Notes under the pieces: generated by a model
The model's database searches: none
Told to the model about the DNA's origin: nothing
The model's input: the letters and a program-made list of their open reading frames with translations, nothing else
Position numbers and translations under genes: made by a program
DNA from: CALVGQ01 sp031551965
GTDB lineage: Bacteria; Bacillota_I; Bacilli_A; Erysipelotrichales; Erysipelotrichaceae
NCBI GenBank assembly: GCA_031551965.1
Contig: JAVBMW010000001.1
Span: forward strand, 111,141 to 175,140
Reading direction: 5' to 3'
DNA length: 64,000 bases
Part shown: in pieces, positions 8,975-18,607 of the stretch
How the letters are laid out: each line of letters begins with the position of its first letter
How positions within the stretch are numbered: the stretch's first letter is position 1

Positions 8975-9003
8975 TTGAGTATTGCACTCTTTTCGCATAT
9001 ACT
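8975..9003 (+). promoter_or_regulatory. Promoter of the glmS ribozyme-glmS transcript
   Basis: TTGAGT (8975-8980) and TATACT (8998-9003) are spaced exactly 17 bp apart. Transcription would start near 9010, about 38 nt before the ribozyme cleavage site. Confidence 0.7.
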
Positions 9004-9019
9004 ACAACCATAAAGGTAA

Positions 9020-9190
9020 AGTTGAGAAAGGTTGTAAGACTTCACTTAGCGCAAGGACCTATGGGTTGACGAGGAAAGTAGTTGTCGAACATCAGCGGAT
9101 GCTACTTCGGTTATGCAAATCGTAAGATAATTTACAAAAGGTAAAATCAAATATTACCGACAAAAAAATTATCATGCAACAATTTTTAGC
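9020..9190 (+). ncRNA. glmS ribozyme-riboswitch
   Basis: The leader of glmS contains the conserved blocks of this ribozyme in order: AGCGC at 9048-9052, AGGAC, GTTGACGAGG, TCGAA, CAGCGGATGC and a downstream GTAAGATAA region. Known members self-cleave between the A and the G of AGCGC, here between 9048 and 9049, when glucosamine-6-phosphate is bound. This destabilises the mRNA and closes a feedback loop on glmS. The element has its own promoter upstream and ends shortly before the AAAAGGAG ribosome binding site. The edges are approximate; the identity is well supported by sequence and position. Confidence 0.92.
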
Positions 9191-9220
9191 ACGCAAATAA
9201 GAAAAGGAGTTGTTTTAATT

Positions 9221-10963
9221 ATGTGTGGAATTGTTGGATATGTTGGGAAGGCTTTAGCTTTGCCTATTTTAATCGAGGGTTTAAATAATTTAGAGTATCG
9301 TGGATATGATTCTTCAGGAGTTGGGTATTTTTATAATAACGAAATAATTATTTCCAAGGAAATAGGAAAAGTAGCTCAATTAAAGAAAAAGTTAGATTTA
9401 AATTTAAAAACAAGTTGTGGTATCGCTCATACACGATGGGCAACTCATGGAAATGCCAGTGTAAATAATTCTCATCCCCATCAATGTGGAAAAATAACAA
9501 TTGTTCATAATGGAATATTTGAAAACTATCAAAATCTTAAGCTACATCTTTTTGATAAAGAATATCATTTTAAATCTGATACTGATACCGAAGTAGGATG
9601 TGCTCTTCTTGATTACCATTATCAAAAACACGGAGATATGCTCATGGCAATTCAAGCTTTTAAAACTGATATCGTGGGTTCCTATGCACTAGGAATTCTA
9701 TGTCAAGATGAACCAAATCGAATCTATGCATTACGAAAGGATAGTCCCTTGATTGTCGGAGTTCAAAAAGATGGTTATTTTTTAGCTTCTGATATTCATG
9801 CAATTTTAAAGTATACAAATCAATATATATTAATTGAAGAAGGTCAAATTGTTTGTCTTGATAATAATTGTACAGTTTATGATCAAAACCTGAATAAAGT
9901 AGATTATCAAATAAATATCTTTGATCAAGATCATAACAGTTCTTCTAAAAATGGTTTTGAACACTATATGCTTAAAGAAATACATGAAGAACCACAAGTT
10001 TTATTAGATACTCACAATATGCTTAATCAAATTGATTTTGATTTTAATTCTTTTTATCAGTTTGAAATTGTTGCCTGCGGAAGCTCTTATCATGCCGGTT
10101 TAGTTGGAAAATGTTTAATTGAAACTTATGGTAGTAAGCCAGTAACTGTTGAGATCGCAAGTGAATATCGTTATCAAAGAAATTTTGGTTCAAATAAACT
10201 TGTTATATTCATTTCGCAATCAGGTGAAACTGCAGATAGTCTTGCGTGCTTACAAAATCTTAAGGATTCAGGAAATAAAACATTAGCGATTGTCAATGTC
10301 ATAGAAAGTAGTATGGCTAGAATTGCTGATCATGTCATTTATACGCAAGCCGGACAAGAAATTGCCGTTGCAACCACTAAAGCTTATATATCTCAACTCT
10401 ATGTTATGTTGTGGATCACCGCTCAACTGAATAAAGAAATTAACTTTGACATAGTTGAATTAATTAATCAAACTCAACAAGCACTTGCGATTTCCGTTAC
10501 TAAAATAGCTAAGTTCCTTCAAAATGCCGAACATGTATATTTTCTTGGCAGAGGTATCGATCGTGCCTTAGCTATGGAAGCCAGTTTAAAGTTCAAGGAA
10601 ATATCATACATTCATAGTGAAGCTTATGCCGCTGGAGAACTCAAACATGGAACGCTTTCTTTGATCGAAAAGGATACTCCAGTTATTGGTATTATTACTG
10701 ATCCCGCTTTAGCTCTAAAGACTATCAGTAATTTGAAAGAAGTAAAAGCACGTTTGGGTTGTGTCATTTTAATAACTACTGAAAAACTTGCTTCCTTGTT
10801 TCCTGAAGCAGATCATTTAATACTCGTACCAGATACCAAACCATTTCTTTCTCCTTTTGTAACGATCATCCCACTTCAAATGCTTAGTTATGAAGTTGCG
10901 AAATTAAAAGGATGCGAAATTGATCAACCGCGAAACCTCGCAAAATCTGTTACTGTTGAATAA
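9221..10963 (+). CDS. glmS: Glutamine--fructose-6-phosphate aminotransferase (isomerizing)
   Basis: This enzyme makes glucosamine-6-phosphate from fructose-6-phosphate and glutamine, the first step to UDP-GlcNAc for the cell wall. The protein starts MCGIVGYVGK, so the nucleophilic Cys is exposed after Met removal. The N-terminal glutaminase domain shows HTRWATHG and HNGIFENY. Two SIS sugar-isomerase domains follow (CGSSYHAG and SQSGETADS in the first, ARGxD-type GRGIDRALAMEASLK in the second). The C-terminus DQPRNLAKSVTVE is the family hallmark. At 580 residues it is slightly short. It is controlled by the glmS ribozyme in its leader. Confidence 0.98.
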   Translation: MCGIVGYVGKALALPILIEGLNNLEYRGYDSSGVGYFYNNEIIISKEIGKVAQLKKKLDLNLKTSCGIAHTRWATHGNASVNNSHPHQCGKITIVHNGIFENYQNLKLHLFDKEYHFKSDTDTEVGCALLDYHYQKHGDMLMAIQAFKTDIVGSYALGILCQDEPNRIYALRKDSPLIVGVQKDGYFLASDIHAILKYTNQYILIEEGQIVCLDNNCTVYDQNLNKVDYQINIFDQDHNSSSKNGFEHYMLKEIHEEPQVLLDTHNMLNQIDFDFNSFYQFEIVACGSSYHAGLVGKCLIETYGSKPVTVEIASEYRYQRNFGSNKLVIFISQSGETADSLACLQNLKDSGNKTLAIVNVIESSMARIADHVIYTQAGQEIAVATTKAYISQLYVMLWITAQLNKEINFDIVELINQTQQALAISVTKIAKFLQNAEHVYFLGRGIDRALAMEASLKFKEISYIHSEAYAAGELKHGTLSLIEKDTPVIGIITDPALALKTISNLKEVKARLGCVILITTEKLASLFPEADHLILVPDTKPFLSPFVTIIPLQMLSYEVAKLKGCEIDQPRNLAKSVTVE

Positions 10964-10968
10964 TAATG

Positions 10969-11000
10969 AAAATGCAGAGATCAATTGATTTCTGCATTTT
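10969..11000. terminator. Bidirectional terminator between glmS and the GGDEF/EAL gene
   Basis: A long inverted repeat (AAAATGCAGA/TCTGCATTTT with a palindromic centre) lies between the convergent genes. T-runs on both strands would serve glmS on the plus strand and the large sensor on the minus strand, whose stop at 10999 overlaps the right arm. Confidence 0.8.
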
Positions 11001-14000
11001 ATCGAGATTTAAATTTTTGAACAAATTGTTCAAATTGCTCCAACTCTAGCGGTTTTGAATAATAATAACCTTGAATAATATCGCAGCCATATTTTTTTAC
11101 TAACTGTAATTCTTCCTCTGTTTCTACACCTTCCGCTATAACCTGAAGTTTTAAGCAATGTGCCATTGTGATCATGGACTCTAGTATACTTTGATATACT
11201 TCTTCTTTTGGTGCACTGTTCACAAAAATGCGATCAAGTTTTAAGATGTCTATAGGAAGTTTCCCTAAATATTGCATTGATGAATAACCAGTTCCAAAAT
11301 CATCTAAAGCTACAAGCACACCATTTTGATGCAACTCAAATAAAGTATCAGTAATGTTCTCAAAGTTTGAAATCATAATACTTTCAGTAACTTCAACTAC
11401 TAAATGATCAGATGGTATATTGTATTCTTTAATTAAGCCAATAATCAAATCTTTTAGTTTAGGTGATAAGAATTGTTTCGGTGAAAGATTTATCGATACC
11501 TTAACATCAATGTTTTTATCGAGGTAATTTCTCATTTGTTTAATGACCTCTTTTATCACATATTCGCCAATTGGTATGATAAGACCTGTTTCCTCTGCAA
11601 GAGGAATAAAATCAAGAGGAGGAATTAATCCATACTCTGGATGCCTCCAACGAATCAACGCTTCTGCTCCTTTTATTCGCTCTGTTTCCGCATAGATCAA
11701 AGGTTGATAAACAAGGAAAAATTGATTTTCTTCTATTGCCTTTTGTAAGCTAAACTCATTTATAAATTTATTTTTATGATGCTTTCTTAATTCATCATCT
11801 AATAAGTAGTAATTTTGATTCTCATTCGATTTAGCTTCTTTTAGTGCAACTTCTGCTTCATTTAATATTTTCATGATATCGGTTTCTTTAGTGATGACTA
11901 ATCCATGATTTAATTCCATTTTGATTCTTTGGTCATCATCCATATTTGAATCGATCACACTAGAGTTTAATGATTCTACATACTGAATAAGTTCTTCTTC
12001 ATTTGTATTTTCTTTCAGGATCAAAAAACGATCTCCTGAAATACGGGCTTTAATATCTCCAAAAGGATGCTCGAATAATCTTTTTCCCATTTGAATCAAT
12101 ATTTGGTCTCCAAAATTATGGCCAAATACATCGTTAATTCCTTTGAATCTACGAATATCAATGAGAACTGCACCGACATTCTTATAACTTATATCTGTTC
12201 CAAAAGAGGATCCATGAGTTAAATATTGTAGATTATATAATCCAGTTAAATTATCTTTATACGCTAATTCTCGTAATCGATGTTCATATTGTTTCGTTTC
12301 CGTAATATCTACAGAAACACCATACATGATTTCTTTTTTTTCATCAATATATTTTCCACGTGTCAAATACCATCTTATTTCATTGTTGGCGCAAATCAAT
12401 GGATATTCCGCAGAATAAACCTCTGATTTTCCGGTAGTGTATTCTATTAATTTTTCACTTACCATTTTAAAAGATCCATCCGCAAACACACTATTGAAAT
12501 TTGTCGCCTTTTCTCCAAATGATCCTTCTGGATAACCCGTGATCGTATAGAAGTTTTTATGAAATCGCAAAATATCCCGGCTTGGAATTCTTTCCCACGA
12601 AAAACTTTTCGAACCTTCAAGAGCTAATTCAGAGCGTAACTGTTCGGCTTGTAAGTTTTCAACTAATTCAGTTCGTTTCAATTCCAAAAGACTTTGTTCA
12701 GTAATATCAAAGCCAACTCCTACGATATATCCCTCTATGCCGTTTGACACCCTAGAGTTAAGTGAAATATAAATAATTTCATTATTTGCATTACGAATCC
12801 TACATTTATACTGGAAGGTTGACTCATTGTCTTCAAGAAGACGAACTATTCCTTCACTTAATGGTTTGCGATCTTCTTCAACAATGATACTTATTATTTT
12901 ATCTATTGTTCCATCGAAAAAGTCATTCGGATACCCAAAAATCTGTTCAACAGAAGAAGTAAAATGAAATTCATTCTCTTTTACATTTAAATTCCATGAA
13001 AAACCTTGAGCATTTTCAACTGCATAAGTATAATCTAGTTTTTGTTGTTGCAGATTCATTACCAGTTCTTGCTGAAGTTTTTCATATTTTTTCATTTCTG
13101 TAATATCCAATGTTGCTCCACATACAATACTCTTCTCTTCATTAAAGAAACGACCTCTCGCAAAGAAAGTACGTATTTCACCTGCTTGAGAGATAACGGA
13201 ATGCTCAATTTCAATATCCCCTTTTTTATTCAAAACATAATTCTGAAGTTTATTGAGCAAATCATCTTTCTCTTCATCTAAAACGATACTGATATAATTT
13301 TCAATATTCTTAAAGTAATTAGTTTCATAACCAATGATATCTGAAATTTCTGAGCTGAATTCAATTGTTTTTTCTTCTAAATCATATTTCCAAGAGAATC
13401 CTTTAGCTGTTGAAAGCGCAAAACTATTTAATTCTGTTTTCAACTTCAGTTCTTCTAACATTGCTTTTGTCATTGCTTCTTCTTGCTTTGACTTAGATAT
13501 GTCGTAACATACCATTACTACTGCCTTACGACCATCTTCCCATTCGATCATCGTATCTGTAATATCAAACCATTTATTAGCCAATGAATTATAAAGTTCA
13601 TGACGAACAGTACTGTTGTCTTTGCATAATAAATGATGTTGACAGAAGTGACAACTTTCTTTAAAATCAGGGCGAAGTACTTCCCAACATGTCTTTCCAG
13701 CATAATCATTTTCTTGCATATTGTAGCCATTTCGTAACTTCTTATTTGCATAAAGTAATTCTTTAGTTTCCAAATCAGTAACATAAACGATATCGTCAAT
13801 ACTATCCAAAATAGCTCTAAATGAAGTATTTGAAATAATCAACTGCGTTTCTAAAGCTTGTCGTATGACAATTTCATTCATGATTCCTGCTATATCAGTA
13901 AGAATATGTTGATCTTCTTGAGACCACACTCGTGGTTTAAAGCTCACAAATCCACCTAATCCTATGATCACATCATCTAAAATAATTGGAAATTGAACAT

Positions 14001-16908
14001 AAGCTTTAACATCATTTGGTCGGAAAACTTTTTCATTTTCACTAATTTCGTTACTTGTATCATCGACAAAACGTACTGATCCAAGACGATCCATATTATG
14101 CCAATCGACTGAATTTAACGGTATATTTTTTACAGATGCTATATCAGTCAAATTTGGTTGATAAATATGTGTTCTCACTAATTCATCATTTTTCTTACCA
14201 TATAAATATGCTCTATCCATTTCAAATGCGTCACATGCGATTCTTAATAATTCATCAATGACAAGTTTAGTATCACGACTAAAGAAGAAAGCATGAATTA
14301 CTTTACCCATGATTTTATTATAAGCTGCAGAAATCAAAACACTTCTGTTTCCAGTAATCGTTTCTTCGTAATACGTTGGAAGTAATGCACTTGAGTCAAG
14401 TTGCTTACTAATAAATTGTACATTATTTTTATTATTTGCCTTTGCTTTATATAATGCTTTATCTGATCTGAATATTGCGAATTCACAGTTGTTTTCGTTC
14501 TCAACTTCAGCAATTCCACACGAAATCGTCGTTGATACTGTCTTACCTTCTACATCTACTTCCGTATTTTCAAAATCATTCAAAATTGCATTTCCAATTG
14601 AAATTGCTTCTTCAACAGAATCAAGTTCAATTACTGCTAAAAATTCTTCTCCACCCCATCGTGATACACTTCCCAAGCTCATTTTTGAACTTATGCATTC
14701 CGCTGCAGATATAAGGACTAAATCGCCTATATCATGTCCATAATTATCATTAACTTTTTTGAAGTCATCAATATCAAACATAAACAAGAATATGCGCTTA
14801 AAACTATGCTTAATGTAATCATCTAAAACGATGTTCATCGCTCTACGATTCAATAATTTTGTAAGTTCATCCGTATTTGCTAGTTGATTCAGTTCTTTTT
14901 CTTTATCTTTTTCTGCACTGATATCAATCATTAAGGACATAAATTTATTCTCATTAATAGGATGAGTATATCTCTTTAAATATATCTTTTTATTATTATG
15001 TTCAACTTGAATTTCTTTTTCAGAAAAATTTAACTTCTTACTGTTGATTTCTTCAAGATCTTCTTTATAATCTGAAAGATCAGTTAATTTTTTCTTTTCT
15101 TCTTCTGATAAATCATACTTATTTATAAATGGATGATTCCCCTTACTGATTATTGATTTTGTTTTAAAGTCGCCCCAAAGCATATCCATATTTTTTTGAA
15201 CAGACAACATTTTTGAAATTTGTTTATCATAGCTTGAAAATTTTCTTAATTGATAAAAAACGACAACTAGTACGATTCCTAACACAAATACTAAACTTTG
15301 CACAATGATCATTGATTTATTTTGTTCATTGATTAATTCACTTCGTAAAGATATGGTTTCAAATTTACTATTCATTGTATTGTTTGTCCAATAATTGAAT
15401 GTTTGTGGTTCAATTATTGAAAGTAAATCAATTGACAAATTCATTAATAGATTCAATTCTTTATTATTTTTATTAAACAATATATTTACATTAGCTGGAA
15501 CCAAAGAATTATTGTAGCGCATCAAACTATAATCATTCTTAATTGTATATAAATAATCTACAGTCAACTCTCCTGTAAAAATCGCATTGATTTCACCTTT
15601 ATTTAAAGATTCAATGAGTTCTGTCCGATTATTAAATATTTTTATATCAGAACTATTATTTGTTGGAGCATAATAAGAAGTTCCAAAGTCAATCGATCCT
15701 ATTTTCAAATCATAATCATTTTTTATATCTGCATTTCTTAAAACATACAAACCTAAATTATCAGTAACTAAAGCATTAGAATATTCCAATGATGCGTGAT
15801 TATAAAACTTATTGACTTGATAAACTCCGATCGCACCTTGAATTTTATTATTGATTAGATCATCCATTACAGGCAAAAAACCTGAAGCATAATAATCTAA
15901 GCCTAAAATTCCAATTTCTACCCCTGTCAGTTCAGTAAACAATGAATTGATGTCGGCCTGAAGTCCGCTATAAACATGGTTAGAGTCATAAAATGATAAT
16001 GGATATAATGTAGAACTATCATATAATTTGATCGTTTCATAATTATCTTGAATAGTTTTAATTTCAGCACTATATTTTTTACGATAACTATGGATTATAC
16101 CTTTTCTCTTTTCTGCATTTAAGCCTTTAATTAATTCATGTCCTTGTGCAGAACTTAAATAACGATTTAATATTTCTATTAATGGAGTTAACTCTTCATT
16201 ATTAGTATATAAACCTTGTGGCGTATTTACACTATCAACCGCAACACTAAAGACCACATTTTCATAATTAAGTAATTCTGATTGAACAGTTAAAGACGTT
16301 GCCACACAATCAACTTCATTATTTTGGAGTCCTTCAAATAGGGCTTCAATTGTATTGTAATACCTAAGTTGTCCTGTTGGTGTTAAATATACATCTAACA
16401 TACTAGGAAGTGCTGAATTTGATATGAGCCCTACTGTCAATCCTTCAAGCTCTGTAACACTTGAAATACCAGAATTATTCAGTGAGTAAATTCCAATACT
16501 GGAATTATAAATTTCTGTAGTACAGGCATAAGTATCACAACGATCTTGATTCAACACAGCCAATCCAAGTATATCAAGTTCATTCTTATCTAATTTCAAA
16601 AAAGCTTCTTGCCAACCATATTTTGATATCTCAAGATCGATACCCCAAGAATTGATCAAATTTACAATTGGTGAAATAATTCCGCTCGCTTCTCCATTTT
16701 CATCAATATAATAATTTAAATCACTTGTGATACCAAGTGAGTAAGTTTTTGACTGTATTGCCTCCAAATAATTCTTTTCTTCATCAGTTAATACAAAAGT
16801 ATCTTCGGCATAAACTGGAACGGATAGAAAAATATTTATTAAAACTAAATTTATTATAATAAGGATTTTCATATTTTTGATATGTATTCGATAGTTTAGA
16901 CAAATCAT
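10999..16908 (-). CDS. Giant membrane sensor with tandem solute-binding domains, GGDEF, GAF, PAS repeats and EAL (cyclic-di-GMP turnover)
   Basis: The 1969-residue protein begins at a GGGGAG-supported ATG with a signal sequence ending VYA. Two extracytoplasmic family-3 solute-binding-like domains (about residues 40-270 and 285-515) precede one membrane helix near 530-552. Inside the cell follow a GGDEF domain with an intact SRWGGEEF site (about 752) and a GAF domain (about 870-1040). About four PAS domains (1050-1570) lead to a second GGDEF with the degenerate SGDRF (about 1626) and an EAL domain. The EAL site looks intact: EALIRW near 1749, NLSPKQF, DDFGTGYSS near 1871 and AEGVETEEE. It probably both makes and degrades c-di-GMP in response to amino-acid-like or other small ligands. 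Single-gene unit, no PilZ effector nearby. Confidence 0.9.
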   Translation of the reverse strand: MICLNYRIHIKNMKILIIINLVLINIFLSVPVYAEDTFVLTDEEKNYLEAIQSKTYSLGITSDLNYYIDENGEASGIISPIVNLINSWGIDLEISKYGWQEAFLKLDKNELDILGLAVLNQDRCDTYACTTEIYNSSIGIYSLNNSGISSVTELEGLTVGLISNSALPSMLDVYLTPTGQLRYYNTIEALFEGLQNNEVDCVATSLTVQSELLNYENVVFSVAVDSVNTPQGLYTNNEELTPLIEILNRYLSSAQGHELIKGLNAEKRKGIIHSYRKKYSAEIKTIQDNYETIKLYDSSTLYPLSFYDSNHVYSGLQADINSLFTELTGVEIGILGLDYYASGFLPVMDDLINNKIQGAIGVYQVNKFYNHASLEYSNALVTDNLGLYVLRNADIKNDYDLKIGSIDFGTSYYAPTNNSSDIKIFNNRTELIESLNKGEINAIFTGELTVDYLYTIKNDYSLMRYNNSLVPANVNILFNKNNKELNLLMNLSIDLLSIIEPQTFNYWTNNTMNSKFETISLRSELINEQNKSMIIVQSLVFVLGIVLVVVFYQLRKFSSYDKQISKMLSVQKNMDMLWGDFKTKSIISKGNHPFINKYDLSEEEKKKLTDLSDYKEDLEEINSKKLNFSEKEIQVEHNNKKIYLKRYTHPINENKFMSLMIDISAEKDKEKELNQLANTDELTKLLNRRAMNIVLDDYIKHSFKRIFLFMFDIDDFKKVNDNYGHDIGDLVLISAAECISSKMSLGSVSRWGGEEFLAVIELDSVEEAISIGNAILNDFENTEVDVEGKTVSTTISCGIAEVENENNCEFAIFRSDKALYKAKANNKNNVQFISKQLDSSALLPTYYEETITGNRSVLISAAYNKIMGKVIHAFFFSRDTKLVIDELLRIACDAFEMDRAYLYGKKNDELVRTHIYQPNLTDIASVKNIPLNSVDWHNMDRLGSVRFVDDTSNEISENEKVFRPNDVKAYVQFPIILDDVIIGLGGFVSFKPRVWSQEDQHILTDIAGIMNEIVIRQALETQLIISNTSFRAILDSIDDIVYVTDLETKELLYANKKLRNGYNMQENDYAGKTCWEVLRPDFKESCHFCQHHLLCKDNSTVRHELYNSLANKWFDITDTMIEWEDGRKAVVMVCYDISKSKQEEAMTKAMLEELKLKTELNSFALSTAKGFSWKYDLEEKTIEFSSEISDIIGYETNYFKNIENYISIVLDEEKDDLLNKLQNYVLNKKGDIEIEHSVISQAGEIRTFFARGRFFNEEKSIVCGATLDITEMKKYEKLQQELVMNLQQQKLDYTYAVENAQGFSWNLNVKENEFHFTSSVEQIFGYPNDFFDGTIDKIISIIVEEDRKPLSEGIVRLLEDNESTFQYKCRIRNANNEIIYISLNSRVSNGIEGYIVGVGFDITEQSLLELKRTELVENLQAEQLRSELALEGSKSFSWERIPSRDILRFHKNFYTITGYPEGSFGEKATNFNSVFADGSFKMVSEKLIEYTTGKSEVYSAEYPLICANNEIRWYLTRGKYIDEKKEIMYGVSVDITETKQYEHRLRELAYKDNLTGLYNLQYLTHGSSFGTDISYKNVGAVLIDIRRFKGINDVFGHNFGDQILIQMGKRLFEHPFGDIKARISGDRFLILKENTNEEELIQYVESLNSSVIDSNMDDDQRIKMELNHGLVITKETDIMKILNEAEVALKEAKSNENQNYYLLDDELRKHHKNKFINEFSLQKAIEENQFFLVYQPLIYAETERIKGAEALIRWRHPEYGLIPPLDFIPLAEETGLIIPIGEYVIKEVIKQMRNYLDKNIDVKVSINLSPKQFLSPKLKDLIIGLIKEYNIPSDHLVVEVTESIMISNFENITDTLFELHQNGVLVALDDFGTGYSSMQYLGKLPIDILKLDRIFVNSAPKEEVYQSILESMITMAHCLKLQVIAEGVETEEELQLVKKYGCDIIQGYYYSKPLELEQFEQFVQKFKSR

Positions 16909-17214
16909 TGTAGTTCTCCCCGGTTATATTAATTGAATTTAGTTTAACATATTTTTCGACAAAGTTTAACATAAATTGATATTTTTCGCATTATTATTCT
17001 AAAAAAAGGCTATATTAATGGCTATTGTGCTTTATAACCACTATAAAACCAAATTGAAGAGCATTATTTTTGGTTATATTATTGAAAATGCACGCTTATT
17101 CAGCATGCATTATTTAAATACAAATATATCCCAAAATGAAGTCTCTATTTCAAATTATATTCAATGTTTAATACTTCGACAAAAATCGTTAATAATGAGA
17201 CTAAAAATTATATC
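16909..17214. other. Intergenic region, no convincing gene
   Basis: The right part of the minus-strand sensor promoter must lie just after 16908. A 66-codon plus-strand frame at 17018-17218 has no ribosome binding site and unremarkable composition, and was not accepted. No repeat or RNA structure was seen. Confidence 0.5.
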
Positions 17215-18510
17215 TTAGAACTCTTTTACAAAAAGAGTTTCACGATCGCACTTATCCCAACCAGGATCACCCGTTTTCATAAAGGATGTCCATGCTTCTA
17301 TCATTTGTTCTGATAATGAATAATCTTCATTTGTAAGTGGTCTCCAGCAACGATCCAATGTACCAAACTGATACCATAATTCAGAGGAATGGAAGGCTCC
17401 TTTATCATCACCAGGCATTTGGCGAGTAAAGTAATAGACGTAACTTGGTACGCCTTGTTCATTATGTTTTACTGCCCATTTTATAGCACTGGAATATAAT
17501 TTATTTTTATTTCGATCTTTTACTCCTGCTTTATTGACCGTGATATCATTTTTGGTACTTCCTATCAGAGTTGGAATACGCAAAGTTTTTTGTGCATCAA
17601 TGGTTTCATCTATTTTTTGAGGTAAAGCATAACCATCGATCACTGGGGCAAGACATAATAATTTTCTTGTATGCAACATCGCATAGACGAAGAATTTATT
17701 GGAATGTTCTACAAGTTTATCTGTAGGTAAATGAATGAATTGATCCAAAGTCAGTTTGTTTTTCTTTAAATAACCGGCACAAACTTTTTCAAGTGATTCC
17801 ATTGTAAGGTTTGTCTGCAATGAACTTTGGTATCCTCCACAACTCTGTAAGATTGCCTGTTTGATTTTCCCTTCCATCATGGGTGAACAAAGTAGTGCAC
17901 AAGCGCTCATTCCTCCAGCAGACTGTCCAAAGACAGTAATATTATCTTTATCACCACCAAAAGAGTTTATATGTTCTCTAACCCATTCGATGGCTGCCAT
18001 TTGATCCAGCAATCCATAATTCCCACTTCTTCCATCTCGTTTCGTAAGTTCTGGATGGCTAAAATAACCAAAGAATCCTAAACGATAATTGATAGTGACA
18101 AGGATTACACCTTTTTTTGCATAAGCATCTCCATCAAACTCCATTTCTGATCCAAAACCATGCAAAAATCCGCCACCATGGATCCAAATCGCTACAGGAC
18201 AAGGCTTATTGATTTCTTTTGGTGTCCAGATATTCAAATATAAACAGTCTTCATTTGTATCAGGCATAAAAGTGGAATCAGAAAAGAATTCTTTATGATA
18301 GAAACTTCCTTCTTTTTCTGGAGTTTGTGGACAGATAAAGGAAAAGTGATCTGCTTTATAAATCCCACTCCACGGCTTAACTGGTTGAGGAGCTCGAAAC
18401 CGATTCTCGTTAATTGGAGGTTGTGCATAAGGAATGCCTTTGTAGACATAAGCTGATTGTGTTTCTAAACCTGAGATTTCACCGAGTGCAGTTTTAATGA
18501 TCTTTTCCAA
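17215..18510 (-). CDS. Type-B carboxylesterase (para-nitrobenzyl esterase-like)
   Basis: An alpha/beta hydrolase of about 431 residues that cleaves carboxylic esters. It shows YKGIPYAQPP near the N-terminus, the oxyanion-hole motif WIHGGGF and the nucleophile elbow FGQSAGG (Ser near residue 197), where Gln replaces the usual Glu of GESAGG. The His of the triad is probably in FHSSELWYQFG. The AAAGGAG site abuts an ATG at 18519 but is well spaced (9 nt) to a TTG at 18510, so TTG is the preferred start. It lies downstream of rhaBAD beyond a terminator. Removal of acyl groups from plant glycosides is plausible but inferred. Confidence 0.88.
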   Translation of the reverse strand: MEKIIKTALGEISGLETQSAYVYKGIPYAQPPINENRFRAPQPVKPWSGIYKADHFSFICPQTPEKEGSFYHKEFFSDSTFMPDTNEDCLYLNIWTPKEINKPCPVAIWIHGGGFLHGFGSEMEFDGDAYAKKGVILVTINYRLGFFGYFSHPELTKRDGRSGNYGLLDQMAAIEWVREHINSFGGDKDNITVFGQSAGGMSACALLCSPMMEGKIKQAILQSCGGYQSSLQTNLTMESLEKVCAGYLKKNKLTLDQFIHLPTDKLVEHSNKFFVYAMLHTRKLLCLAPVIDGYALPQKIDETIDAQKTLRIPTLIGSTKNDITVNKAGVKDRNKNKLYSSAIKWAVKHNEQGVPSYVYYFTRQMPGDDKGAFHSSELWYQFGTLDRCWRPLTNEDYSLSEQMIEAWTSFMKTGDPGWDKCDRETLFVKEF

Positions 18511-18573
18511 AAATATCATCTCCTTTAAGTAATTCCATTATATCAAAACATTCACTTAATCATTCTATAAAAT

Positions 18574-18600
18574 TAAAAATCTACCTTTTAATCGGTAGAC
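18574..18600 (-). terminator. Terminator of the rhaBAD operon
   Basis: On the minus strand the stem TCTACC/GGTAGA with an 8-nt loop is followed by TTTTTAATTTT, right after the rhaD stop at 18608. It separates the rhamnose operon from the esterase gene. Confidence 0.8.
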
Positions 18601-18607
18601 TTGAGTA

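Noticed and set aside
13042..14743. Several short frames on both strands inside the large GGDEF/EAL gene.
   Set aside because: All overlap a well-supported coding frame and have no start signals.
17018..17218. A 66-codon plus-strand frame between the sensor and esterase genes.
   Set aside because: No ribosome binding site, and no domain or membrane segment of note.
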